From: Mucilaginibacter kameinonensis
GTDB taxonomy: Bacteria > Bacteroidota > Bacteroidia > Sphingobacteriales > Sphingobacteriaceae
DNA length: 64,000 nt
Direction of reading: 5' to 3'
Assembly (NCBI RefSeq): GCF_003675385.1
Contig: NZ_RCWZ01000002.1
Span: 620,001-684,000 of the forward strand
Shown here one piece after another: positions 25,013 through 34,500 of this stretch. A model generated the notes under the pieces. It saw only the letters and a program-made list of their open reading frames with translations. It was not told where the DNA came from and searched no databases. Position 1 is the stretch's first letter. The number at the start of each line of letters is the position of its first letter. The translations under genes and the position numbers were made by a program.

Positions 25013-27325
25013 ATGATCAGTTATAATTTACCCTCGCGCAAACGCATAAAAATTGTTGCTTTAATTCTGTTGTGTATTGGCTTTGTTTTGCCAGGTAAAG
25101 CGCAGACCGGCACACAGGGCATTATACCGCAGCCTGTCAAAATAAAAAGTGACAACACAGTCTATGTATTTCCACGGGAATTTAAAATTGGTATAGGGAA
25201 TGGTATTGGTGTAAATAATGTTACCTTTTTCAGGGATTATATACGTTTGGTAAGAGATATTCATGAAACTACGCCGTTTGTAAATCACAAGATGACTGCT
25301 TCAAATTTGTGGCTTCAGCTTAATCCGAAGCGCGTTAGCCAACCTGAAGGATACACCTTAGAAGTTAAACCTCATAGAATAACCATCACCGGGCATGACG
25401 AGGCCGGTGTTTTTTATGGCTTGCAATCGCTTATTCAATTATTAGATATCAGTAAAGATAAAATAACGGTTAAAGGCTACTCCATTACCGATTATCCCCG
25501 TTTCGCTTACCGGGGCATGCACCTTGATGTAAGCCGTCATTTTTTCGATCCTCAAACTATTAAAAAGTGGATTGACCTGCTGGCGTTGTACAAGATCAAT
25601 ACTTTCCATTGGCACCTTACTGATGATCAAGGCTGGCGCATCGAAATAAAGAAATATCCTTTGCTGCAAAGCGTATCTGCTTACCGCGATGAAACCATCA
25701 TCGGCCATAAAAAAGATAGTCCGCACAGGTTTGATGGTAAACGCTATGGCGGCTATTACACGCAGGACGAGGTAAAAGATATTGTAAAATATGCTACCCA
25801 AAGACATATCACCGTGATCCCGGAAATTGAAATGCCGGGGCATGCGTTGGCTGCATTGGCCGCTTATCCACAATTGGGCTGTACCGGCGGACCGTATAAA
25901 GCCGCCACTTATTGGGGGATTTTTGATGATGTGTATTGTGCCGGTAATGATGAAACTTTTACTTTTTTACAAAACGTAATGGATGAGGTGTTGCCCCTGT
26001 TCCCCTCAAAATACATCCATATTGGCGGCGATGAATGCCCTAAAACCAAATGGAAAGCCTGCCCTAAATGTCAAAAACGTATTAAGGACGAACACCTGAA
26101 GGATGAAAAGGAACTGCAAAGCTATTTCATCGGCCGTATGGAAAAATACCTGAACAGTAAAGGCAGGCAAATCATAGGCTGGGACGAGATATTGGAGGGC
26201 GGACTTACACCCGGCGCAACCGTAATGAGCTGGACGGGTGAGGAGGGTGGTATAGCCGCAGCCAAACAACATCATGAAGCCATCATGACGCCCGAAAAAT
26301 ACGTGTACCTGGACTATTACCAGTCGCTTTATGCTGCCGAGCCATTAGCGGGTGGCGGTTACACGCCGTTAAGCAAAGTATATAATTACGAACCGATAAC
26401 CAGTGAGCTCAGTGGTGAGGAAGCCCAATATATCAAAGGCGTACAAGCCAATGCTTGGAGCGAGTACATGGCCAGTCCGGCACAGGCCGAGCGGCAGTTA
26501 TTTCCGCGGATGCTGGCTTTGGCCGAAGTAGCCTGGAGCTCTAAGGAAAACAAAAACTATGATGACTTTTTAAAACGACTGAGGTATCATCAACCGTTAC
26601 TCAATCTGAATATAAATGCTGCCGAGGTATTTGACGAGATCACCGATTCTGTTACCGAAACAGCAGATCACCTGGTAGCCTTAAATCTCCATACCACCTT
26701 ACCAGGTGCCAAAATATTTTATACTACAGATGGCACCGAACCTGGGGTGAATGCCAAAGAATACAACGGCCCCATCACTGTTGCTTCAACCGGAGCGATC
26801 AAGGCTGCAGTTTTTATGAAAGATAAACAGGTTGGGCGCGTTTATGAAAAATCGTTTACCATTCATCAGGCTATTGGCAAGGCGGTAACACTTAAAAATC
26901 AGCCGCAGGGGGGCTATAATCCCGGTAATACATTTGGTTTGGTAAACGGTGTTTTCGGTAGTAAGCTGTATAATGATGGGCAGTGGTATGGCTTCAGTGG
27001 AGATGATCTGGAAGCAGTTGTTGATCTCGGATCGATGCAAGGTGTATCGAAATTAGGCATCAATATCTTAAAATACCACTGGCAAAAAATGTGGGAGCCA
27101 ATGCTGCTAACCTTTGAGGTATCGGCAGATGGTACTAACTACACCGAGGTTTACCGGCAAACGGATTTCCCGGATAATGGCATCAACACGGTACGGGCCA
27201 ACATCAAAACACAGCAGGCGCGTTACATCAGGGTAAAGGCAACAAATAAAGGCATTATTCCGCCGGGCGAGTACATCGCCGGAGCAAAGGCCTGGTTAAT
27301 GGTGGATGAGATAATTATTCAATAA
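25013..27325 (+). CDS. Secreted beta-N-acetylhexosaminidase, GH20 (multi-domain)
   Basis: A 770-residue enzyme read from the ATG at 25013, which places a signal peptide (KIVALILLCIGFVLPGKA) at the N-terminus. The frame is open to 24887, but that includes repeat DNA. Order: GH20b domain (~35-150), GH20 barrel with catalytic pair Asp340-Glu341 in HIGGDE, a chitobiase C-terminal-like fold (~560-630, AKIFYTTDGTEP), and an F5/8 type C-like carbohydrate-binding module (~650-770). It releases terminal GlcNAc/GalNAc. It shares its domain with the GH20 at 49701 but is longer at the C-terminus. Confidence 0.9.
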   Translation: MISYNLPSRKRIKIVALILLCIGFVLPGKAQTGTQGIIPQPVKIKSDNTVYVFPREFKIGIGNGIGVNNVTFFRDYIRLVRDIHETTPFVNHKMTASNLWLQLNPKRVSQPEGYTLEVKPHRITITGHDEAGVFYGLQSLIQLLDISKDKITVKGYSITDYPRFAYRGMHLDVSRHFFDPQTIKKWIDLLALYKINTFHWHLTDDQGWRIEIKKYPLLQSVSAYRDETIIGHKKDSPHRFDGKRYGGYYTQDEVKDIVKYATQRHITVIPEIEMPGHALAALAAYPQLGCTGGPYKAATYWGIFDDVYCAGNDETFTFLQNVMDEVLPLFPSKYIHIGGDECPKTKWKACPKCQKRIKDEHLKDEKELQSYFIGRMEKYLNSKGRQIIGWDEILEGGLTPGATVMSWTGEEGGIAAAKQHHEAIMTPEKYVYLDYYQSLYAAEPLAGGGYTPLSKVYNYEPITSELSGEEAQYIKGVQANAWSEYMASPAQAERQLFPRMLALAEVAWSSKENKNYDDFLKRLRYHQPLLNLNINAAEVFDEITDSVTETADHLVALNLHTTLPGAKIFYTTDGTEPGVNAKEYNGPITVASTGAIKAAVFMKDKQVGRVYEKSFTIHQAIGKAVTLKNQPQGGYNPGNTFGLVNGVFGSKLYNDGQWYGFSGDDLEAVVDLGSMQGVSKLGINILKYHWQKMWEPMLLTFEVSADGTNYTEVYRQTDFPDNGINTVRANIKTQQARYIRVKATNKGIIPPGEYIAGAKAWLMVDEIIIQ

Positions 27326-27340
27326 GGAACCATGATTTTT

Positions 27341-27431
27341 GTCTGAACTCGAATTTATCGAATTAGGGGAATTTATTGAATTTGCTAAGCATTCTTTCCA
27401 TTCTTTAAATTCGACAAATTCGAGTTCAGAC
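27341..27431. repeat. TGTCTGAACTCG inverted repeat, copy B
   Basis: 16-base perfect arms GTCTGAACTCGAATTT and AAATTCGAGTTCAGAC. Same family as 20388 and 56739. Followed by an 'aatcagcgtaatcaacgaaatcac' tract. Confidence 0.75.
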
Positions 27432-27577
27432 AGAATTCTTAATCAGCGTAATCAACGAAATCACCCTAATCAGCGGTTATTTTTTTATATTTTTATACCA
27501 AACACTAATGCCTGCGTTATGTTGAGTAAAAAGTTTTTAATATTTGTCACTAATACTGATTCCCCAAGTATAACTCA

Positions 27578-29008
27578 ATGAGCAAAGTATTTACTATTAC
27601 CGAAGGTTTGGAAAACATGGGGGCTTTACGAACGGGCGGTCAGGGCTCTGTTTATAAAGGTCGCCGTTATGGGCCTATTATTACCGCGGTAAAACTCCTG
27701 CCAACACCTATTCATACCGAAAGTACCGACGATAAAAATTTTCGTAATTTCCAGAATGAGGTCGAAAAATTAAAAAAGGTAAACGAAGAACCTAATCCCA
27801 ATGTGGTTAAGATCCTTAATTCGGGCATTACCGAAAGTGGCTCGTTCCCGTTTATCGAAATGGAATATATTGATGGTCCCGATCTGGAAGATCTGCTGAA
27901 GCCGCCTCATGAGGCCATCTTCAATATTAAAGAGATCATTAAACTGGCCGATCAGCTGGCAAACGCTTTATCGCACTGCCATAAGGTTTCGGTAAAGCAC
28001 GGCGATATCAAAAGTAATAACGTAAAATTTAACGTACACACCGGCAATTATGTACTGCTTGACTTCGGTCTTTCGGCTATGTCTGATGATCAGCGCCGCA
28101 CCAGTATTCGCCATGCCGGGGCTATTGAATTTATGGCGCCCGAGCAAAACGAGGGCCTGATGTATTTCCAAACGGATGTGTACAGCTACGGTATTATTCT
28201 ATATGAGCTGATAGCCGGCCAGGTGCCTTTTCCGTTAAAAGACAATGGCGAAACAGCCCGTACAGCCGTGATGCTGGCCCATATGGAATCGGAAGTTCCG
28301 GATGTGATGGAACTGCGCCGTAAAAACCTACCCGAAAGCTGGTCGGAAGAGCAAAAGGAAATGCAGATGCAGGTTCCGGCCTGGTTGTTACAGATAGTTG
28401 CCAAATGTTTGCAAAAGGATGTCAGTAACCGGTACGCCAACGGCATCGAGCTTCAGGAAGCTTTAATGCAGGGCAGTATTGGCGCTATCAGCCCAACGCA
28501 TCCTGATGAATCATGGAATACCGAAGTTTTGCTGAAGGAAAACGAACGCCTGCAAGGCCTTGTTTTATATTACCAGGAAAACGAAAACAAGCAGCCTGCA
28601 CAGGTAATTAACAACGCCCCGGTTGATAATAAAGCTGTGCGTATGTCAAAACCTATTTTCGTTTTGTTCATGATACTGCTTTGCGGTTTCACTGTGTTTT
28701 CGGCAGTGGTGATGGATAAGTTTGGTGGCCGCATTTATCATGGCGTGGTGAACAGGTTGTTTAAATCCTCGAAAAAGCAGACCGACTCAGCTGCAAATAA
28801 TAAAGCAATTCTGCCAGAAAAAAAAGATTCTGTTACACAGGAACCTAAAGCAAATGATTTTAGGGATGAAAGCAATATCCCACCCGAAGTGGATTCCACT
28901 GCCGATTCGATATTACGCAACATTCAGCGTGCAAAACAACAAAAACAGGATACCCAGTTTTACCGCGACAGTGTAAAAAGGGCGGACACCTCTAACTTAA
29001 ATTTTTAA
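27578..29008 (+). CDS. Membrane Ser/Thr protein kinase (PknB-like, no PASTA)
   Basis: A 476-residue Hanks-type kinase. The glycine-rich loop is GGQGSVYKG (~20-28), ATP-binding Lys39 is in AVKLL, the catalytic loop is HGDIKSNN with Asp143 (the usual Arg of HRD is Gly), DFG has Asp162, and MAPEQ is the P+1 anchor. A linker leads to one membrane helix (~358-380, PIFVLFMILLCGFTVFSAV) and an acidic/basic extracytoplasmic tail of ~95 residues without PASTA repeats. First gene of a six-gene operon with a phosphatase, FHA proteins and a cell-wall synthase, so it likely phosphorylates those partners. Confidence 0.92.
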   Translation: MSKVFTITEGLENMGALRTGGQGSVYKGRRYGPIITAVKLLPTPIHTESTDDKNFRNFQNEVEKLKKVNEEPNPNVVKILNSGITESGSFPFIEMEYIDGPDLEDLLKPPHEAIFNIKEIIKLADQLANALSHCHKVSVKHGDIKSNNVKFNVHTGNYVLLDFGLSAMSDDQRRTSIRHAGAIEFMAPEQNEGLMYFQTDVYSYGIILYELIAGQVPFPLKDNGETARTAVMLAHMESEVPDVMELRRKNLPESWSEEQKEMQMQVPAWLLQIVAKCLQKDVSNRYANGIELQEALMQGSIGAISPTHPDESWNTEVLLKENERLQGLVLYYQENENKQPAQVINNAPVDNKAVRMSKPIFVLFMILLCGFTVFSAVVMDKFGGRIYHGVVNRLFKSSKKQTDSAANNKAILPEKKDSVTQEPKANDFRDESNIPPEVDSTADSILRNIQRAKQQKQDTQFYRDSVKRADTSNLNF

Positions 29009-29026
29009 TGATTTAGCAAATACGGA

Positions 29027-29992
29027 ATGGAACCTAAATCAACTTTTTGGAAACGAATTGGTCTGCAGGATTGGTTTTTGCCCAACGGAAAACCGGTAAA
29101 TGAAGAGGCCGTTAAAATAAAAGCCCTCACGCCTGATGACGTGTATATGTACATCATTGAAAAATTCAAGGAATCAATCAAACAGCTGTCTTTTGCCGAT
29201 AGGGTAGTTTTTTACCACGAGTTTATCATCAGCTTTAATGAGGAAGACTACCAGGATTTTGTGAATAACAGATCGGGCTTGTTCGGCATCATTGTTAATG
29301 AATCGGTGAAGAAATTTTACGAGCTGCTGCGCGAATACCAGGAAGTAGGCAAAAAGGTAGAGCCTTCAAGCTCAAAATGGGTATTCAGGCTGGTATCGCA
29401 CCCCGATTACAAACGTGGCGATAAAGGCTTTATAGGAAAACTGCTGCCCGGTACAAGTAATAAAAAGGAAGAAAACCTGCGGGTTACTTTCATTCCCCGT
29501 CAAACAGGGGTTGCCCAAACGCTTGATATCAGCAATGATGTTTTAAAAGGTTTCACTTATTATAGCGAGGGCTATTACGAATTGCCTTACGCTAACGATC
29601 TGCATTATAACGAAAAAGAGGTAAGCAAGCCCGGAACCAAGGTATTGGCCCGTTTGGAAACTATTATGCCCGATAAGCAATTTGTTGGCCGTAAGGTAGA
29701 ATACCTGGTAAAGGACGATGATATCGTAGTATCGGGCGAGGACGAGGAAAGGGACGAGCAGGCGGTATTCAAAGTGCCGTCTGAATGGGTAAATACGCCG
29801 CACCTTCGCATCAGGTTAAATAAAGCTGATGGTAAATTTTACCTGGCCTCATTTGGCGAGCGTACGCTGATCAATGAAATGGAAGTAGCCGGAAGCGATG
29901 TAAACTCGCCGCAATGGGTGGAGCTGCCGTTCAACTCCAGGATATTGCTTAACGGTATAGTAGGTATCAACATATTTAAACCCGAACCATAA
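29027..29992 (+). CDS. Protein with degenerate FHA-like C-terminal domain, unknown N-terminal region
   Basis: A 321-residue cytoplasmic protein, no signal peptide or helix. The N-terminal ~120 residues are helical (ESIKQLSFADRVVFYHEF), no family recognised. The last ~65 residues (LRIRLNKADGKFYLASFG, then WVELPFNSRILLNG) resemble the strand pattern of an FHA domain but lack the clear GR and SxxH residues. Genes 18 bases after the kinase and 1-base overlapping with the micropeptide make it part of the same signalling unit, probably an adaptor. The FHA assignment is tentative; fold prediction would settle it. Confidence 0.7.
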   Translation: MEPKSTFWKRIGLQDWFLPNGKPVNEEAVKIKALTPDDVYMYIIEKFKESIKQLSFADRVVFYHEFIISFNEEDYQDFVNNRSGLFGIIVNESVKKFYELLREYQEVGKKVEPSSSKWVFRLVSHPDYKRGDKGFIGKLLPGTSNKKEENLRVTFIPRQTGVAQTLDISNDVLKGFTYYSEGYYELPYANDLHYNEKEVSKPGTKVLARLETIMPDKQFVGRKVEYLVKDDDIVVSGEDEERDEQAVFKVPSEWVNTPHLRIRLNKADGKFYLASFGERTLINEMEVAGSDVNSPQWVELPFNSRILLNGIVGINIFKPEP

Positions 29993-30078
29993 TGTCACAA
30001 ATATTATCAATAGGGCTGCTGGCTATATGTGTGCTGTTATTGGTAGCTCATTTTATCGACATAAAAAAATCCAGTTAA
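29992..30078 (+). CDS. 28-residue single-helix membrane micropeptide
   Basis: Frame MSQILSIGLLAICVLLLVAH, then FIDIKKSS. Its ATG overlaps the stop of the previous gene by one base (TAATG) and its stop lies 4 bases before the phosphatase start, so it sits in a position with no room for anything else in a tight operon. Nearly all of it is one membrane helix with a basic C-terminal end. No homologue is recognised; such peptides often regulate membrane enzymes, here perhaps the kinase or synthase. Confidence 0.6.
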   Translation: MSQILSIGLLAICVLLLVAHFIDIKKSS

Positions 30079-30082
30079 AACC

Positions 30083-31510
30083 ATGGCAAATAATTTTTTC
30101 GGGATAACAGATACCGGTAAACAAAGGCAAAACAATGAAGATGCCTTTATTGCCGAAAAATCGGGCGATGGTAATTTTATCATAGCCTGTGTGGTTGATG
30201 GGGTAGGAGGTTATGCCGGTGGTGAAATAGCCGCCGAAATTGCCCGCGCCACCATCCTGGAGCAGTTGCAATACATAGCAGGCGATATTGTGCCGTTGCT
30301 GGTAAATACGTTCACCATTGCCAATCAGCGTATTTATGATGAAAAGGTACAGAACAAAGAGTTGGAAAATATGGCCTGTGTGCTTACGCTGGCCGTTGTT
30401 GATGTGATCAATAATAAGTTTTACTATGCCCACGTAGGGGATACCCGCCTGTATTTGCTTCGCGATTATTCACTGATCAAGATCTCAAAAGATCATTCTT
30501 TTGTTGGCTTCCTGGAAGATTCCGGCAGGCTGACCGAAGAAGCGGCTATGGATCATCCCAAACGCAACGAGATCAATAAGGCACTTGGTTTTGCAGGACA
30601 GATCAGTAAAGACCCTGATTTTGTAGAAACAGGTAATTCTCCGTTTTTGCCGGGCGATATCCTGTTGCTTTGCAGCGATGGCCTCACCGATCTGGTTGAC
30701 AAAGGTAAAATCACCGAAATTCTTACAAGCAGTGACAACTTGCCTCAAAAAGGTAAAAAACTGATTGATGCTGCCAATAGTCGGGGCGGCAAAGATAACG
30801 TGACCGTGGTTTTGGTTCATAACGATAAAGAACGCAAACAACACAGTGCCACCAAGCCCGTAGTTGCCGCAAAAACGGTAGATCAGCCAGAAGTAGTTCC
30901 TGCGCCGATAAAGAAGCAGGAGGAGCCCGAACCTGTAGTGAAAACCAAAGGCAATGGCGGTACAGTAGCCATACTCACCCTGCTCTGTTTCATTTTTTTA
31001 GGCGGATTTATCTGGCAGTTTAAAAAGAACGCCGACCAAGCCGCTATCCCCAAGAAGATAGATACCCTGGTGGCCCGTCCGGTGAAAAACGCAGTAGAAC
31101 TTAAGCTACAGGATACCATCAATAAATTAAAAGGCCATACGCTATTACTTTCGGCAGCAGATTTTCAGCAGCCAATTGTGTTGAGCGATACCTTGCATAT
31201 CAATAAGGATAGTCTTTACATCAAAACTAAAGGTGCCATTGTATTTAAAAAAGATTCAATCTATAAGGGGCCTGCTATTGTGTTGGCTGCAAATTGTAAA
31301 TATGTAGTGCTTGATAGTGTAGCCTTTGATGGTTTCCCCACAGCTATCGTGACGCATAATGATGCTTTGGTTTTGAAAAATGTGCAGTTCAATAACTGTT
31401 TAACACCGGTACAGGTATCGTACCTGTTCCCTAATAAAAAATATATCTCAGGCAGGTTGTTTGGCAGTATGTTCAAAACTGATTCTGTCCCAACTAAAGC
31501 TACCCACTAA
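30083..31510 (+). CDS. Membrane PP2C-family Ser/Thr phosphatase with extracytoplasmic domain
   Basis: A 475-residue protein. Residues ~1-245 form a PP2C/PPM catalytic domain with the metal-ligand motifs: TGKQRQNNEDAF (Asp20), VVDGVGG (Asp39), GDTRLYLLRD, SDGLTDLV and KDNVTVV. A charged linker and one membrane helix (~294-314) lead to a ~160-residue extracytoplasmic region with repeated short beta-strand phrases (KGAIVFKKDSI, YVVLDSVAFDGF, LVLKNVQFNNC), suggesting a beta-helix-like fold. It would reverse the kinase encoded at 27578; the outside domain may sense a wall component. The last gene-junction is 3 bases. Confidence 0.92.
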   Translation: MANNFFGITDTGKQRQNNEDAFIAEKSGDGNFIIACVVDGVGGYAGGEIAAEIARATILEQLQYIAGDIVPLLVNTFTIANQRIYDEKVQNKELENMACVLTLAVVDVINNKFYYAHVGDTRLYLLRDYSLIKISKDHSFVGFLEDSGRLTEEAAMDHPKRNEINKALGFAGQISKDPDFVETGNSPFLPGDILLLCSDGLTDLVDKGKITEILTSSDNLPQKGKKLIDAANSRGGKDNVTVVLVHNDKERKQHSATKPVVAAKTVDQPEVVPAPIKKQEEPEPVVKTKGNGGTVAILTLLCFIFLGGFIWQFKKNADQAAIPKKIDTLVARPVKNAVELKLQDTINKLKGHTLLLSAADFQQPIVLSDTLHINKDSLYIKTKGAIVFKKDSIYKGPAIVLAANCKYVVLDSVAFDGFPTAIVTHNDALVLKNVQFNNCLTPVQVSYLFPNKKYISGRLFGSMFKTDSVPTKATH

Positions 31511-31513
31511 TAA

Positions 31514-34500
31514 ATGGCCCAGGAAAAACCAAAAGTACCCGGCAGAGGAATGGAGCGGCTGTTCCTGTTGCTTACAGGCATACTGCTGGCCGTTTTATTT
31601 GTAAGGCTTTACAGTGTGCTGCAACTTAAGTTTACCGATGTTGATAAACGCCTGAAAGATGGTACAATCGTAAATCTTAATTCGCCCAACACTGCCCAAA
31701 ATGTAAAAGCGTTGCTTAAAAAGGGCTATTATTTCGATGATCCGCGTGATGTGGATTACATTGAATCCGTAATCGCATCCCGTAAAGCAGCCGGCGACCT
31801 GGTTGATAATACCGGCGAACTCAACAAACGCAAATATTATGTAAATGCCGATGAGGCTTTTGAAAAGGGTGGCGAAACTTTCAAGAAACGTGTACTTACT
31901 TCCCGTACGCTTTTAGGCTATACCGGCGATGACTCTATTCGCTTTGAGCAGGAATTAAAGAATCCGCCATCTTTGGGTGCCCAAACAGACCTCAACCTCG
32001 GCGAATACAGCATCAAAGGAACTATAGCGCATAAAGGCGAACCTGTGCCCGGTGTATTGGTTAAACTAACCATGATATTGCCTCGTGATAGTATTTATAG
32101 CGATGAAGAAACCGGGGCGAAGACGTCTTTTTCGGAAAACGGCTCATCGTACAAAAAACTGTATGTGCTTAACGATCAGAAAAAGAAAGTACTACAGTCA
32201 TTAACAGCATTTACGCGTACCGATGCCGAAGGCCGGTTTGTGTTTGCGCAATTGCCCACGGGTAAAGCATTTTCGGTGTTGCCGATGCAACCAGGTTTTG
32301 AATTTGGCCGCTCGCAAGGCATTGATGAGCTGGATAAAGATGTAAGCTTTAAGTTTAGCCAGGCGCCACATAGCATCAAGCTGCTTTCTACCCGCGATTT
32401 TAATATCCTGAAAAAAGAAGGCGCGTTCATAGTACGTTACCAGGATGAGTTTAATATGTGGTACTGGATTATAGCCGGCAGTTTTTTTGCCGGGTTTATC
32501 ATCGTACACTTATTACTCAGCGCGCGGTATCCCAACGCCGATCAGATCATTTTACCGCTGATCATGATGCTTACCGGGATCTCGTTCCTTACCCTTTTAA
32601 GTTTGCAGGACCCACTGCGCGACAGGTTTTTGGCTAAGGATACGCTTATTTATCTTGGTATAGGTATAGCAGGCATCTGTATTATTCAGTTGTTTAACCT
32701 GCGTAAGCTCAATCCGGATTCGGGCTTTTACCGTTTGCTTATTTTTAAATGGAGCAGGAGCGCTGCCAACGGCTGGCCATGGGCTATTGTAGCAATGGCT
32801 ATACTTTTCTCTACTATTTTATTCGGCTCCGGTCCGGAGGGTAGCGGGGTAAAAGTTAACCTGTTGGGTTTTCAGCCGAGCGAGATTGTGAAGTATCTCA
32901 TTGTTATTTTCCTTGCAGGATTTTTTGCCACTAACGAAAAATTCATCAGTCAGTACGCCAGCTGGAGCAAGCGTTGGTCGTTCTTTTCGTTCGCGCTTAT
33001 CGCTACTATAATCACGCTGTTACTGTTTTTGGTTTTGGGCGATTTGGGCCCGGCCATGGTAATTTGCTTCACTTTCATTATCCTGTTCTCGTTTTCGCGG
33101 GGCGATTTCCTGTACATGGCCGGCTTTGTGGTGCTGTTTGTACTTACCACATGGTTTTTTGATAATGTGTGGCTTAGTGCCCTTATCACGTTCTGCTCCC
33201 TTGGCGGCGTTGTGTTTTTCAGGCGCAGAAGGTTGAGCGAATCGGCCATTATGGCTTTGGTGGTGATCACAGCGTTTTTAACCATTGATAAAATTCCTGG
33301 TCTTGATAAAATCATCCCCGGTCCGGTAGAGCGTTTGGTGGAGCGTAAAGCCATTTGGCAGGATGCCTGGAATAACGAGGTATATGGCGGCGACCAGGTA
33401 GCCAACGGCCTTTGGGCTATGGCCAGTGGTGGCTTAAGCGGGCAGGGCGTAGGGCAGGGCTTTGCCAAAACAATTCCTGAAGCACATACCGATATGATCC
33501 TGCCATCTATCGGCGAAGAATTTGGCTGGGCCGGTATGGCAGCCGTGTTCATCCTGTTTTTATTGTACCTGCATCGGTCTATAATCATAGGCAGGCAAAC
33601 GGGGATGCCACTACTATTCTACCTCAGCGCAGGCATAGGGGTATGTACCTTTGTGCAGTTTTTGCTGATAGCGGGCGGCTCTATTGGCGCGTTGCCATTA
33701 TCGGGTGTTTCCCTGCCTTTTGAAAGTTATGGTGGCTCATCGCTGGTAATAAACCTGTTAGCGGCCGGTTTCCTGTTATCTGTATCTTCGGTACGTGGTA
33801 CGGCAGTGCAAATGGATTATATCACCAAACAACAGGACAAAAACCTGGTGCCTGCATTGGCGGCTGCGTTGGCCGGAGTGATATTGCTGGTAACCAATGT
33901 TTCACGTTATACAACTGATAATAAACAGTGGGTGGTAAAACCTGCTTTAGTTGCCGATAAAAGCGGACTGCGCATGTTTAGCTATAATCCGCGTATAGCC
34001 ATATTAATGAACAGATTGCAGGCCGGTACTATCTATGATCGTAACGGACTTATCTTGGCTACCAGCAAGCCCGAGCTTATCGAAAAACAAAAGAATAAGT
34101 TAAGCGCTTCGGGCATGCTGCATTATGACCTGGATTCTGCTATGCACAAGCGTTTGGACAGGTTTTATCCTTTTGAAGAGCAAATGTTTTTTTGGACGGG
34201 CGATCAAAATACCGGGGTATTTAACGGGAGCACCAATGGTTATTTTGCCGAATATGAACATGCCGCCGAGCTTCGCGGTTTCCATATGCCTATTACCAAT
34301 TATAACGTTAAGGCATCACGCTACCAGGAAGACCGGTTTTTGCCCCGCGGCATGAAGGAAATGACCGTAGCTAAAAAAGATTACAGCGCTTTGGCTAACC
34401 TTCTTATCAGCGACATCAACGGACCGGAAGTAGAGGCGTTTAAAAATAAGAATCGCGATGTAAAGCTTACGATGGATGCCGATTTGCAAACCAGTATCCA

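Noticed and set aside
27339..27581. 80-codon frame before the kinase
   Set aside because: Read from the TGTCTGAACTCG inverted repeat; Ser/Asn-rich, no motif.
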